Source of the DNA: Variovorax sp. PBS-H4
Lineage (GTDB): Bacteria; Pseudomonadota; Gammaproteobacteria; Burkholderiales; Burkholderiaceae_C
NCBI RefSeq assembly: GCF_901827205.1
Contig: NZ_LR594675.1
Span: forward strand, 2,914,001 to 2,978,000
DNA: 64,000 nt
Direction of reading: 5' to 3'
Part shown: positions 52,416 through 62,061 of the stretch, one piece after another
Layout: each line of letters opens with the position of its first letter
How positions within the stretch are numbered: the first letter of the stretch is position 1
Translations under genes and position numbers: made by a program
Notes under the pieces: generated by a model
What the model was told of the DNA's origin: nothing
The model's database searches: none
Seen by the model: the letters and a program-made list of their open reading frames with translations, nothing else

Positions 52416-55223
52416 CTATCCCCGCTGTGTCGACGCTCGACCTTGCATGTAGATCTGGGCAAGCCGCGCCAACAGGATCTCTGCCTGGGCCGGCTTGGCG
52501 AAGTGGTCGTCGAAGCCGGATTGCAGCGCCCGCTGGCGATCGGCCTCCCGTCCGTAGCCGGTCAGCGCGACAAGCGCCATCGATCGCGTTGCAGTCTCTG
52601 CACGCAAGCGGGTGGCCAGCTCATAGCCACTCATGCCAGGAAGGCCGATGTCGATCACGGCGCCGTCGCAGGGCTTGCGGCTCAGCACGTCCAGCGCCTC
52701 TTCAGCCGAGAATGCCAGATGCGTTTCCTGCCCTTCGAGCTCGAGCCAGCTGGCGAGCGCTTCGGCCGCATCCTTGTTGTCGTCGACGATCAGCAGTGAC
52801 AGCGCCGGCGCGGCACTTGCGGCAGGCGCGGCGGACTGAGTCTTCTCGTCGGGCCCCGCGTGCAGAGGCAGACGCACCTCGAACGTGGTGCCCTGTCCCG
52901 CACCTCGGCTCTCCACCGTGATCTCACCCCCGTGCAGGCGTGCCAGGCTCTGGGCAATAGGCAGGCCGAGGCCCAACCCGCCGGCGGCCCGATGCAGCGC
53001 TTGCTCGCCCTGCACGAACCGCTCGAACACGCGCGGCAACAAGTCGGGTGTGATGCCGATGCCATCGTCGATGACGCGCAGCAACGCCTGCGGCGAACCG
53101 GCCGCAGTGTCGATGGCCAGCAGGATCTGGATCGATCCCTTGGGATCGGTGAACTTGGCCGCGTTCGTCAGCAGGTTGCCCACGATCTGGGCCAGGCGCA
53201 CCGGGTCGCCCTGCACCGGGACGGGTGTCGGGGGCATCTGGGCCTCCGGCATCCGTTCGCGTTCCTGCAGCGCCGGAAGCGTGAGTTCGAGGGCCCGCGC
53301 GACGACATCGCGCATGTCCACCAACTCGCTCTTCAACGTGATCTTGCCGGCGACGATGCGCGAGACATCCAGCAGGTCGTCGACCATGCGGGACAGGTGG
53401 CGAACCTGTCGTTCGATGATCTGGCGTTCGCGCGGGAAGGCCTGCGGGTCGCGGCGCGCCATGAGTTGCAAGGCCAGCCCCATGGGCGCTAGCGGATTGC
53501 GCAACTCGTGTCCGAGCATCGCGAGAAACTCGTCTTTCGACCGGTTGGCCTGCTCGGCCTGGTGCTGGGCGCTGCGCGCCTGTTGAAGCAGCCGGACGTT
53601 GTCCAATGCCAGTGCCACGCGCTGGGCCAGCTCCCCGACCAACGACCCATCTTCAGCGCTGAAGCGTCGCTGCGACTCGGCCTGCAAGACGGCCATGACG
53701 CCGATCGTGCGGCCGCGCGCCACCAGCGGCACGACACAGCCCGCCGTGATGCCGACGCTTTGGGTGAACTCCTTCAGCTGGGGATCCAGCTTCTCGACGG
53801 CCTCGGCATCGTCCAGGTTGAGCAGGAATATCTTCCCGGTCGAGATGGCCCATGGGAAAGAGCCCGGCACCTGGGGGGCCGTGCGCGTGCTGACGAACTG
53901 CGCGACGAACGCGCTGCGCGCCGGGTCGGAGTGGTGCGTGAGCTTGCGCTGCAGCACGCCGCTTTCGTCGAGCAGATCGATGCGGCAGAGGTCGGCGACC
54001 GCTGGCACGATCACCCGCGCGATCGCCGCGAGCGTCGATTCTTCTTCCAGCGACTGAGAAAGCGCTGTGCTGGCGTCCCCGAGGCGCGCCAGCCGCTGCT
54101 CTGCCGCTTGTGCGTTGGCGCGCGCCACGCGCTCACCCTCCAGCAGGTGCTGTCGTTCGGCTTCGCCGCGTCGCCGTTGCTCGGAAGCTGTGGCCAAGGC
54201 CACTGCGACGGCGTCCACTTCGGTGATACCCGACTCCTGCGCCGGGAGCGTTTCACCGCGCCCCACAGCGTCTGCCTGTGCGCGGAGAAGGTCCATCGGT
54301 CGCGTCACGCCGCGCGAGATCCACCAGGCAGCCAGGCCGCCAAAGCACAGGGAGATCAGCAGGCCGCCGCCATAAGCCACCAGCAGGCTGCGCGACGCGC
54401 TTTCAGACGCAGCGACCGCCGCCCCGAGCACCACCATCCAGGGTGCCGAATCCATCCGAGCAATGGCGGTCCTGGTCCGAACGCCTTCGATGTTGGTGGT
54501 GGAGCCGACCCCGTCGCGTTGAGGCCCGATGGTGGCAAGCAGTTGGCGCAACGTGTCGGTGGGCGCCGTTCCGCGCAGCCGGTCATCGTCCACGTTGCGC
54601 GCCACCCGGGCTTGCCTCGAGTCGAACACCGACACCGTCCATCCTTCCGGGATGCGCTGGCGTTGCAGCACCGCGGTCACCGCCGCCGGGTCGACGACGG
54701 CCGTGAGGACGTGGCGAAGCTCCCCCTCGCGCAGGACCGGGACACGCACGGGAAATGCGAGCTGGCCGCGGGGCCCGCGGGTCATCGGGCCAACGACCGG
54801 CAGCTGTTCGCGCACGACTTCCTGCAGGCTTGCCGGATCGACGACGCTCGCATCGGGCGCGACGGGCCCGCGCTCGCTGCTGAAGAGAATGCGGCCGTCC
54901 GGCGCCGCCAACACGAGGTCGCGCCATTCCGGGTGAGATGCCCGCACTGCAGTGACGAGCCGGTATGCCTCGATCAGGCCTTCCGGCGTGGTCGTGCCCA
55001 GTGGCTCGGTCAGCGCCAGTGCCTGCAGTGCGGCGGCGGTCATGCGAAGTTCGCTGTCGACGGCCGTGGCGATGGCCCTTGCCACGCCCACCGTAGAAGC
55101 CTGGGTCTGGGCGCGCTGGGACTTCACCAACGCGTCGAGTGCGAGGCCGTAGACCACGGCCAGCGGGACAATCGCGGCCGTTGCGATCAGCAACAGACGC
55201 CGCCGCAGGTTGATCGTGCGCAT
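52416..55223 (-). CDS. Membrane hybrid histidine kinase with C-terminal receiver
   Basis: This 935-aa kinase has a first membrane helix (LLLIATAAIVPLAVVYGLAL) near residue 10 and a periplasmic sensing domain to about residue 270 (dCache-like, with RDLVLAAPDGRILFSSERG). A second helix near residue 285 is followed by HAMP. Next come a GAF domain (about 385-540), HisKA (LAMLGHELRNPLAPMGL), HATPase_c (GGLGLGLPIAQSLARLHGG) and a receiver (LLIVDDNKDAAEALA, GAVIDIGLPGMSG). The ligand is unknown. It sits between the ETF-QO gene and denD on the same strand; no partner regulator is adjacent. Confidence 0.88.
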   Translation of the reverse strand: MRTINLRRRLLLIATAAIVPLAVVYGLALDALVKSQRAQTQASTVGVARAIATAVDSELRMTAAALQALALTEPLGTTTPEGLIEAYRLVTAVRASHPEWRDLVLAAPDGRILFSSERGPVAPDASVVDPASLQEVVREQLPVVGPMTRGPRGQLAFPVRVPVLREGELRHVLTAVVDPAAVTAVLQRQRIPEGWTVSVFDSRQARVARNVDDDRLRGTAPTDTLRQLLATIGPQRDGVGSTTNIEGVRTRTAIARMDSAPWMVVLGAAVAASESASRSLLVAYGGGLLISLCFGGLAAWWISRGVTRPMDLLRAQADAVGRGETLPAQESGITEVDAVAVALATASEQRRRGEAERQHLLEGERVARANAQAAEQRLARLGDASTALSQSLEEESTLAAIARVIVPAVADLCRIDLLDESGVLQRKLTHHSDPARSAFVAQFVSTRTAPQVPGSFPWAISTGKIFLLNLDDAEAVEKLDPQLKEFTQSVGITAGCVVPLVARGRTIGVMAVLQAESQRRFSAEDGSLVGELAQRVALALDNVRLLQQARSAQHQAEQANRSKDEFLAMLGHELRNPLAPMGLALQLMARRDPQAFPRERQIIERQVRHLSRMVDDLLDVSRIVAGKITLKSELVDMRDVVARALELTLPALQERERMPEAQMPPTPVPVQGDPVRLAQIVGNLLTNAAKFTDPKGSIQILLAIDTAAGSPQALLRVIDDGIGITPDLLPRVFERFVQGEQALHRAAGGLGLGLPIAQSLARLHGGEITVESRGAGQGTTFEVRLPLHAGPDEKTQSAAPAASAAPALSLLIVDDNKDAAEALASWLELEGQETHLAFSAEEALDVLSRKPCDGAVIDIGLPGMSGYELATRLRAETATRSMALVALTGYGREADRQRALQSGFDDHFAKPAQAEILLARLAQIYMQGRASTQRG

Positions 55224-55239
55224 GCGTCTGCAGGCGCTC

Positions 55240-56934
55240 CTACATCCCTACGTAGTTCGGCCCGCCCCCGCCCTCCGGCGTGACCCACACGATGTTCTGC
55301 GTCGGGTCCTTGATGTCGCAGGTCTTGCAGTGCACGCAGTTCTGCGCATTGATCTGCAGGCGCGGCTTGCCGCCCTCGCCCTCGACGAACTCGTAGACGC
55401 CAGCCGGGCAGTAGCGGGCCTCGGGGCCGGCATACTCGGGCAGGTTGATCTCGGTGGGGACCGCGGCGTTCTTCAGCGTGAGGTGCGCGGGCTGGTTCTC
55501 TTCATGGTTGGTGTTGCTGACGAACACCGAGGAGAGCCGGTCGAAGGTGAGCTGCCCGTCCGGCTTCGGGTAGACGATCTTCTTGCATTGCGCGGCCTTC
55601 TTCAGGCGCTCGTGGTCGGCCTGTTCGCGATGCACCGTCCAGGGGATGTGCCCGCGCAGCACGAACTGCTCGATGCCGGTCATCAACGTGCCGACCGTCA
55701 GGCCCTTCTTGAACCACTGCTTGAAATTGCGAGCCTTGTTCAGCTCGCGGTGCAGCCAGCTCTTCTCGAACGAGGCGGGGTAGGCCGTGAGTTCGTCGTG
55801 CTGGCGGCCAGCCATCACGGCATCGTAGGCGGCCTCGGCGGCGAGCATGCCGGTCTTGATGGCGGCATGGCTGCCCTTGATGCGGCTGGCGTTCAGGTAG
55901 CCGGCGTCGTCGCCCACCAGCGCGCCGCCCGGGAACACCGTCTTCGGCAGCGAGAGCAGCCCGCCGGCCGTGATGGCGCGTGCTCCGTAGCTCAGCCGCT
56001 TGGGCGCCTTCAGGCCCTTGTCCTGGCCCTCGAAGTACCAGCGGATGTTCGGGTGCGTCTTGAAGCGCTGGAACTCCTCGAAGGGGCTCAGGTGCGGGTT
56101 CTGGTAGTCGAGGCCGACCACGAAGCCGACGATCACCTGGTTGTTCTCCGCGTGGTACAGGAAGGAGCCGCCGTAGGTGTCGGCCGGCAGCGGCCAGCCC
56201 GCGGTGTGCACTGCCAGGCCCGGCTCGTGGCGCGCCGGGTCGATTTCCCACAGCTCCTTGATGCCGATGCCGTAGCTCTGCGGGTCCTTCCCGGCGTCGA
56301 GCTTGTATTTGGCAATCAGCTGGCGCCCCAGGTGCCCGCGTGCGCCCTCGGCAAAGATCGTGTACTTGGCGTGCAGCTCCATGCCGAGCTGGAAGTTCTC
56401 GGTCGGTTCGCCGTCCTTGCCGATGCCCATGTTGCCCGTGGCCACGCCGCGCACCTTGCCGTCGTCGGTGTAGAGCACCTCGGCCGCGGGGAAGCCCGGG
56501 AAGATCTCGACGCCCAGCGCCTCGGCCTGCTGCGCAAGCCAGCGCACCACGTTGCCCAGGCTGACGATGTAGTTGCCCTCGTTATGGAAGTTCTTGGGCA
56601 AGAGGAAGTTCGGCGTGCGGTAGGCACCGGTCTCGCTGAGCATCAGGAAGGTGTCCTGCGTGACCGGCTGGTTGAGCGGAGCGCCTTGCTCCTCCCAGTC
56701 GGGCAGCAGCTCGTAGAGTGCGCGCGGGTCCATGATCGCACCCGACAGGATGTGGGCGCCGGGCTCCGAACCCTTCTCGAGCACCACCACCGAAATGTCC
56801 TTGCCGTGCGAGGCCGCCAGCTGCTTGAGGTGGATGGCAGTCGCCAGCCCGCCCGGGCCGGCGCCCACCACCACCACGTCGTATTCCATGGCTTCACGGG
56901 GGCCGAACTGGGCGAGGATTTCGTCGTGCGTCAT
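55240..56934 (-). CDS. Electron transfer flavoprotein-ubiquinone oxidoreductase
   Basis: ETF-QO passes electrons from reduced ETF (fatty acid and amino acid oxidation) to ubiquinone at the inner membrane. The 564-aa protein has the FAD loop VVVGAGPGGLATAIHL, the ETF-QO segment EGARGHLGRQLIAKYKLD and a C-terminal 4Fe-4S site (YCPAGVYEF and NCVHCKTCDIKDPTQNI). The ATG MTHDEILAQFG is chosen from the family N-terminus; 36 codons of open frame upstream look non-coding. Confidence 0.95.
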   Translation of the reverse strand: MTHDEILAQFGPREAMEYDVVVVGAGPGGLATAIHLKQLAASHGKDISVVVLEKGSEPGAHILSGAIMDPRALYELLPDWEEQGAPLNQPVTQDTFLMLSETGAYRTPNFLLPKNFHNEGNYIVSLGNVVRWLAQQAEALGVEIFPGFPAAEVLYTDDGKVRGVATGNMGIGKDGEPTENFQLGMELHAKYTIFAEGARGHLGRQLIAKYKLDAGKDPQSYGIGIKELWEIDPARHEPGLAVHTAGWPLPADTYGGSFLYHAENNQVIVGFVVGLDYQNPHLSPFEEFQRFKTHPNIRWYFEGQDKGLKAPKRLSYGARAITAGGLLSLPKTVFPGGALVGDDAGYLNASRIKGSHAAIKTGMLAAEAAYDAVMAGRQHDELTAYPASFEKSWLHRELNKARNFKQWFKKGLTVGTLMTGIEQFVLRGHIPWTVHREQADHERLKKAAQCKKIVYPKPDGQLTFDRLSSVFVSNTNHEENQPAHLTLKNAAVPTEINLPEYAGPEARYCPAGVYEFVEGEGGKPRLQINAQNCVHCKTCDIKDPTQNIVWVTPEGGGGPNYVGM

Positions 56935-57054
56935 GAGGGGTCTGGTCGATAATGGTTTTTGAAGGGGCGAGGCGCCGCGAAGGCCGGGCCATTTTATGCG
57001 GCGCCCCAGCGTGCGTCCGCACGTCGCCCAGGCGACTCCCAACAGGACCTCCTC

Positions 57055-57837
57055 ATGGCTTACAGCATTGATCTTTCAGGCCGAGTGGCCTTCGTTACCG
57101 GCGCGTCGAGCGGGCTCGGCGCGCAGTTCGCCAAGGCGCTGGCCCGCGCTGGCGCCGCGGTGGTGCTGGCCAGCCGCCACACGGACCGCCTCAAGGAACT
57201 GCGGGCACGCATCGAAGGCGAGGGCGGCGATGCCCACGTGGTGGAACTCGACGCGACCGACATGGGCAGCATCAAGGCCGCGGTGGCCCGGGCCGAGACC
57301 GAGGTCGGGCCCATCGACATCCTGGTCAACAACTCGGGCGTGAGCACCACCCAGCGGCTGGAAGAGGTGAAGCCGCAGGACTACGACTTCATCTTCGATG
57401 CCAACGTGAAGGGTGCCTTCTTCATCGCGCAGGAGGTCGGCAAGCGCATGCTGGCGCGCGCCCGGGGCGCGGCGCCCGGCACCTACATCGGCGGGCGCAT
57501 CGTCAACATCGCCTCGGTGGGCGCGCTGAAGGTGATCCCCAAGATCGGCATCTACTGCATGAGCAAGGCCGCCGTGGTGCAGATGACCAAGGCGATGGCG
57601 CTCGAATGGGGGCGCTTCGGCATCAACGTCAACGCGCTGTGTCCCGGCTACATCACGACCGACAACAACGAGGACCACTGGGCCTCCGACGACGGCCAGA
57701 AACTGGTCGGGGGGCTGCCGCGCAAGCGCCTGGGCAAGCCCGAGGACCTGGACGGGCTCATCGTGTTGCTGGCCAGCGGCCAGAGCCACTTCGTCAATGG
57801 CGCCGTGATCGCGGCAGACGACGGATACGCGCTCTGA
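57055..57837 (+). CDS. SDR-family oxidoreductase
   Basis: This 260-aa classical short-chain dehydrogenase has TGASSGLGAQFAKAL for NAD(P) binding, NNSGVS, a catalytic Tyr-Lys in YCMSKAAVVQM and the terminal FVNGAVIAADDGYAL. Substrate unknown; similarity is to 3-oxoacyl-ACP reductase-like SDRs. The ATG MAYSIDLSGR has AGGA upstream. It is coupled with the DMT transporter, whose coding frame begins within its last codon. Confidence 0.88.
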   Translation: MAYSIDLSGRVAFVTGASSGLGAQFAKALARAGAAVVLASRHTDRLKELRARIEGEGGDAHVVELDATDMGSIKAAVARAETEVGPIDILVNNSGVSTTQRLEEVKPQDYDFIFDANVKGAFFIAQEVGKRMLARARGAAPGTYIGGRIVNIASVGALKVIPKIGIYCMSKAAVVQMTKAMALEWGRFGINVNALCPGYITTDNNEDHWASDDGQKLVGGLPRKRLGKPEDLDGLIVLLASGQSHFVNGAVIAADDGYAL

Positions 57838-58745
57838 GCCGCGGCGCTGTCAGCGGCATCGCGGCGGGGCTGGCCGCGGGTGCGCTCTGGGGCCTGGTCT
57901 TCGTGGCTCCGCGGATGGTGGGTCATTTCGGCATGGTGGACATCACTTCGGCGCGCTTCATCGTCTTCGGGGCGGTGGCTGGGGTGGCCGTGTGGTGGCG
58001 GCCCCGCGGGCAGCGCTGGCCCGACACGCGGCAGGCCTCAACCGTGCTGGCCCTGAGCGGGCTGGGCTTCACCGGCTATTACTTGCTGCTGGCCTTCGCG
58101 ATCGTCGGTGCTGGCACGGAGGTGCCCAGCCTGATCATCGGCACCATTCCTGTCTGGATGATGCTGCTGGGGCGGCCGCCGGGACTGCGTGTGCGGGCCC
58201 TGTTGCCCGGGCTGGCACTCACCGCGGCCGGGATTGCGCTGATGGTGGTCGCCGCCTGGCCGGAGGGCGGCATCGTCGACACGGGGCGTGCGCATTTCGC
58301 CTGGGGCCTGCTGCTCGCCGTGCTCGCGATGGCGAGCTGGACTGCCTTCGGCCTGCTGAACGCTGCCTGGCTGCGGCGCCATCCCGAGGTGCACGCGGCT
58401 GACTGGACCAACTGGCTCGGCATCGCCGCCGGCATCGGTGCCTTCCTGCTGTGGCTGGCTGCGGGCTCCGACGTGGCAAGCTTGCGCGCGCAGCCGGACG
58501 GCGGCTTGTTCGTGCTGCTGGCGCTCGCCGGCGGGCTGGGCTCCTCGTGGCTCGCAACCGTGCTCTGGAGCATTGCGAGCCAGCGGCTCTCGGCCAGCCT
58601 TTGCGGCCAGCTGATCGTGAGCGAAACGCTGTTCGCCTTGCTTTATTCCTTCCTGTGGGATGGCCGCTGGCCCCATGCGAGCGAGCTCGCGGCGGCGCTG
58701 CTGTTCGTCCTTGGCATCCTCGCATCCATCAAGGCACACCGATGA
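57834..58745 (+). CDS. DMT/EamA-family transporter with unusual start
   Basis: This permease has about ten hydrophobic helices and two EamA-type halves (AAGLAAGALWGLVFVAPRM; GLLLAVLAMASWTAFGLLNAAW). No ATG, GTG or TTG exists in frame between the start of the clearly coding sequence and the end of the SDR gene. The best candidate is CTG at 57834, giving LSRGAVSGIAAGL (303 aa) and overlapping the SDR stop as CTGA. A GTG near 57909 would cut through the first helix. Its stop overlaps the thioesterase start (ATGA). Substrate unknown. Confidence 0.78.
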   Translation: MSRGAVSGIAAGLAAGALWGLVFVAPRMVGHFGMVDITSARFIVFGAVAGVAVWWRPRGQRWPDTRQASTVLALSGLGFTGYYLLLAFAIVGAGTEVPSLIIGTIPVWMMLLGRPPGLRVRALLPGLALTAAGIALMVVAAWPEGGIVDTGRAHFAWGLLLAVLAMASWTAFGLLNAAWLRRHPEVHAADWTNWLGIAAGIGAFLLWLAAGSDVASLRAQPDGGLFVLLALAGGLGSSWLATVLWSIASQRLSASLCGQLIVSETLFALLYSFLWDGRWPHASELAAALLFVLGILASIKAHR

Positions 58746-59161
58746 GAATAGAAATTCCTGAAAACAAGAAGCTGGTCTACGAAATGACGATCCCGATCCG
58801 GTGGGGCGACATGGACGCGATGGGCCACCTCAACAACACCACCTACTTCCGCTACCTGGAAACGGCGCGCATCGACTGGTTTCATTCGCTGGGCGCCGAG
58901 CCCTCGCCGGAGGGGCAGGGCGTGGTGATCGTCAACGCCTTCTGCAACTTCTACAAGCAGCTCGAGTACCCAGGCGATGTACTGGTGAAGATGTACGTGA
59001 GCGACCCCGGCCGCACCACCTTCGAAAGCTGGGCCACCATGGCCCGCGCCGATGCGCCCGGCGTCATCTGCGCGGCGGGCGGCGCGACCACCATCTGGGT
59101 GGACTTCCCGAAGCAGAAGGCGCTGCCGCTGCCGGACTGGCTGCGGGCGATCGTGAGCTGA
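58742..59161 (+). CDS. YbgC-like acyl-CoA thioesterase (4HBT)
   Basis: This 139-aa hotdog-fold thioesterase carries the 4HBT signature RWGDMDAMGHLNNTTYFRYLETARIDWF, whose Asp is the catalytic residue. It would hydrolyse acyl-CoA or hydroxybenzoyl-CoA thioesters in the cytoplasm. It overlaps the DMT gene by four bases, so SDR, exporter and thioesterase form one operon that may handle an acid product. Confidence 0.88.
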   Translation: MRIEIPENKKLVYEMTIPIRWGDMDAMGHLNNTTYFRYLETARIDWFHSLGAEPSPEGQGVVIVNAFCNFYKQLEYPGDVLVKMYVSDPGRTTFESWATMARADAPGVICAAGGATTIWVDFPKQKALPLPDWLRAIVS

Positions 59162-59209
59162 GCGCGGAGGCTGAATCGGCGGAGGTCTTTGGCCTGCCGC
59201 GCATGGCTC

Positions 59210-60580
59210 TCAGCCCGCCTCCAGCACGATCCGCGCCTCGAACCCCGCCGCAGCCCCCGGCGGCGGTGAGTACAGCTCGAGCCGCGCGCCGTGCTTTTCG
59301 ACAATGGTGTTGACGATCGAGAGCCCCAGCCCGTAGCCCGCGCGGTCGGAGCTGTGGCGCACGTGGCGATGCTGCAATGTGCGCAGTTGCGCGCTGTCCA
59401 CGCCAGGGCCGAAGTCGCGCACCGCCAGGGTGCAGGGTGTCATCACCTCGACCTCGACGCGGCCGCGGCCGTAGCGCAAGGCGTTCTCGATCAGGTTGCG
59501 CAGCGCGATCGCCAGTGCGTCCACGTCGCCGAGTACCCGGGGCGCATCGGCGTCCGGCACCTTCAGCGTCAGGCGCTCGTTGGCGCGGGCGTCCTTCCAG
59601 AACTCCTGCGCGACGGTGCCCGCGAGCTGGACCAGGTCGACCTGTCCGCGTGCGAACGAGGCACCCGATTCGGCGCGAGAGAGCTGCAGCAGCTTCTCGG
59701 CCCGGTGGCCCAGTACTTCCAGCGCGTCGAGCGCGGCCTCGACGTCGTGGCGGCGCAGGTCGTGCTCCAGCGCAGTCTGCAATCGCAGCCGGGCGGCGGT
59801 GAGCGGCGAACGCAGCTCGTGCGCCGCGTTGGCCGCGAGCGCGCGCTCGACGTCGAGTGCGTGGGACAACCGCTGCAGCAGGCGGTTGACGTCGTCGCCG
59901 ACCGAGCGCAACTCGCGCGGCAGGCCCGTGAGCCGGATCGGCCGGAGGTCCGCGCCGTTGCGCAGCGCGATCTCGCCGGCCAGCGCCTGCAGGGCGCGCA
60001 GCTCGCTGCGCGCCACGTTGCGCAGGACCAGCGCCAGCAGGGGCAGCACCGCGACCAGTGGAATGATCAGCCCGAGCAGGGTGCGGTTGAGCGCCGTGCG
60101 GCGCTCTTCGAGCGGGTCTGCGACCTGAAGGTAGAAACCTAGCGTGGGGTGGCGCGCGGTATAGATGCGCCAGGCCTCGCTGTCGGCGAAGCCCTGGGCC
60201 AGCGGCACGTCGAAGGCATTGGGCGGTGCCTCGGAAGAGCGCAGCAGCACGCGCTCGTGCAGGTCCACCATCTGGTACAGCACCGCATCGGTGGGATACA
60301 GCTGTGGCGGCGCGATCAGCGGCAGGGCGGCGCCGGGGCGCTCGGTGCGAAGCTTGTCGAACTCGTGCACCGCAGCGTCGAAGGTGCGGTGCGCGACTTC
60401 CGCCAGCTCGTTGTCGAAGTTGTGGTTGATCTCGCGGTCCACGTACCAGGCCGCGCCCAGCACGCACAGCAGCCAGACCCCACCCACCCAAACGATGAGC
60501 GTGCGCGTCAGCCGTCCGGCGAGCGAATCACGTGAACCGAGCTCGGCCTCTGCCTGCTGCTGCAGAAAGCCGAGATTCAT
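59210..60580 (-). CDS. Sensor histidine kinase (PmrB/QseC-like)
   Basis: This 456-aa inner-membrane kinase has helices near residues 25-47 (LIVWVGGVWLLCVLGAAWYV) and 165-185, flanking a periplasmic domain. The H-box is AANAAHELRSPLTAARLRL (His about 255), N-box LIENALRYGRGR and G-box GYGLGLSIVNTIVEKHG. It starts inside the stop of the response regulator gene (ATGA), so they are a coupled pair. The divergent lipid A genes suggest it senses envelope stress, cationic peptides or metal ions, as PmrB/QseC kinases do. Confidence 0.92.
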   Translation of the reverse strand: MNLGFLQQQAEAELGSRDSLAGRLTRTLIVWVGGVWLLCVLGAAWYVDREINHNFDNELAEVAHRTFDAAVHEFDKLRTERPGAALPLIAPPQLYPTDAVLYQMVDLHERVLLRSSEAPPNAFDVPLAQGFADSEAWRIYTARHPTLGFYLQVADPLEERRTALNRTLLGLIIPLVAVLPLLALVLRNVARSELRALQALAGEIALRNGADLRPIRLTGLPRELRSVGDDVNRLLQRLSHALDVERALAANAAHELRSPLTAARLRLQTALEHDLRRHDVEAALDALEVLGHRAEKLLQLSRAESGASFARGQVDLVQLAGTVAQEFWKDARANERLTLKVPDADAPRVLGDVDALAIALRNLIENALRYGRGRVEVEVMTPCTLAVRDFGPGVDSAQLRTLQHRHVRHSSDRAGYGLGLSIVNTIVEKHGARLELYSPPPGAAAGFEARIVLEAG

Positions 60581-61254
60581 TCGTCGTATTCCTCGGGCGA
60601 GGACGAGAGCCGGTAGCCCAGGCCGCGCAGCGTCTGGATGTGGCTGCGTCCGAGCTTGCGGCGCAGGCGGCTGATGAACACCTCCAGCGTGTTGCTGTCG
60701 GCCTCGTCACCGAAGCCGTACAGCGCATCGGCCAGGTTCTCGCGCGTGTGGATGCGCTCCGGCCGGGTGGCCATCACGCGCAGCAGCGCCCATTCCTTCT
60801 GCGTGAGCGTGACGGGCATCCCGTTCTTGCGCACAAGGTCGCGCGCGAGGTCGATCTCGAGCGTGCCCAGACGCAGCACCGGCGTGGCGGCGCTGCTGCG
60901 GCGGCGCTCGACGGCGCGCAGGCGCGCCAGCAGCTCGGCGGGGTCATAGGGCTTGATGAGGTAGTCGTCGGCGCCGGCGTCGAGGCCGCGGATGCGGTCG
61001 GTGACCTGGTCGCGGGCGGTGAGCACGATCACGATCGGGCGGTCGCGCAGCGCGCGCACGTCCGGCAGCAGCGACAGGCCTTCGCCATCGGCCAGGTGCA
61101 GGTCGAGCAGTACGGCCGCGTACTGCACCGCCGCCAGCGCTGCGCGTGCCTGCGCCAGGCCGGGCGCCACGTCGACCACGAAAGCCTTGGCCTCGAGATA
61201 GCTGCAGACCGCACTGGCCAGCGCGGCATCGTCCTCCACCAGCAATATGCGCAC
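60577..61254 (-). CDS. OmpR/PmrA-family response regulator
   Basis: This 225-aa regulator has a receiver domain (LLVEDDAALA, phospho-Asp about residue 51 in LLDLHLADG, Lys in DDYLIKPYDP) and a winged-helix output domain (LTQKEWALLRVMATRPERI, LEVFISRLRRKLG). It is divergent from the PAP2 and eptA genes. A TTCAG-N6-TTCAG direct repeat, the spacing expected for an OmpR-type dimer, lies before each of those genes, and the first copy is in the shared intergenic region. Confidence 0.92.
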   Translation of the reverse strand: MRILLVEDDAALASAVCSYLEAKAFVVDVAPGLAQARAALAAVQYAAVLLDLHLADGEGLSLLPDVRALRDRPIVIVLTARDQVTDRIRGLDAGADDYLIKPYDPAELLARLRAVERRRSSAATPVLRLGTLEIDLARDLVRKNGMPVTLTQKEWALLRVMATRPERIHTRENLADALYGFGDEADSNTLEVFISRLRRKLGRSHIQTLRGLGYRLSSSPEEYDE

Positions 61255-61298
61255 GTCCCGTCCTGCTCGTTCAAAGGTCCCAAGTCTAGGCGAGACGC

Positions 61299-61330
61299 TT
61301 CAGCCAACGTTCAGCACGCGGCCCTAGGCT
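61299..61330 (+). promoter_or_regulatory. Response-regulator site and -10 upstream of the PAP2 gene
   Basis: TTCAG at 61299-61303 and 61310-61314 form an 11-bp-phased direct repeat. TAGGCT (61325-61330), a plausible -10, follows ten bases after it. The start codon is nine bases further, so the message would be almost leaderless. The same layout occurs before eptA at 62062. Confidence 0.6.
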
Positions 61331-61339
61331 CGCGCTTCC

Positions 61340-62053
61340 ATGCTCCGTTCCATGCTCGCCAGGCCCGCTCTCGCCTGGACACTCCTGACCTTGCTCCTGC
61401 TCCTGGCCTGGGATGCCAGCGGCCTTGACCTCGTGCTGGCCGGCCTGGCCGGCACGCCGACCGGATTCCCGTGGCGCGAAAACGCGTTCCTCGTGCACGT
61501 GATGCACGAGGGCGCACGGTCGCTGAGCTGGCTGCTGCTCGCCGCACTCTTCGCGGCCATCCGCTGGCCGGTAGGCGTGCTGCGCCGCCTGCGGATGCGC
61601 GAGCGGGCGCAGCTCGCCTTCACCGTGCTGGCCGCCGTGCTGGTGGTGACGCTGGTCAAGCAGGCGAGCGCGACCAGCTGTCCCTGGGACCTCAAGGCCT
61701 TCGGCGGCATGGCCCACTATGTGTCGCACTGGGCCTGGGGCCTGCGCGACGGCGGGCCGGGTGGCTGCTTTCCGGCCGGCCATGCCTCCGCGGGCTTCGC
61801 CTTCGTGGCGGGCTGGTTCGTGCTGCGGCGCGTCTCGCCGTCCGCGGCGCGGGCATGGCTCGCCTGTGCGCTGGGAGCCGGGCTGCTGCTGGGCCTGGCG
61901 CAGCAGCAGCGCGGGGCCCACTACATGAGCCACACGCTGTGGACCGCCTGGCTCTGCTGGACCACCGCCTTTGCCGTGGACGCGCTGCTGGGCCTGGTGT
62001 ATGTCCGGCGTGATGCGCCGCCGGGCGGCGCGCTCAAGCTGAACAAAAGCTGA
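61340..62053 (+). CDS. PAP2-family phosphatase (lipid A/undecaprenyl-PP type)
   Basis: This 237-aa inner-membrane acid phosphatase of the PAP2 superfamily has about six helices. The phosphatase motifs are KQASATSCPWDL, CFPAGHASAGFAF and RGAHYMSHTLWTAW (catalytic histidines in the last two). The K-x6-CPW form occurs in enzymes acting on lipid A phosphates or undecaprenyl pyrophosphate. Placement directly before eptA fits removal of a lipid A phosphate or its replacement by phosphoethanolamine. There is no clear ribosome site; ATG at 61352 is an alternative start. Confidence 0.85.
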   Translation: MLRSMLARPALAWTLLTLLLLLAWDASGLDLVLAGLAGTPTGFPWRENAFLVHVMHEGARSLSWLLLAALFAAIRWPVGVLRRLRMRERAQLAFTVLAAVLVVTLVKQASATSCPWDLKAFGGMAHYVSHWAWGLRDGGPGGCFPAGHASAGFAFVAGWFVLRRVSPSAARAWLACALGAGLLLGLAQQQRGAHYMSHTLWTAWLCWTTAFAVDALLGLVYVRRDAPPGGALKLNKS

Positions 62054-62061
62054 CTGAGCCA

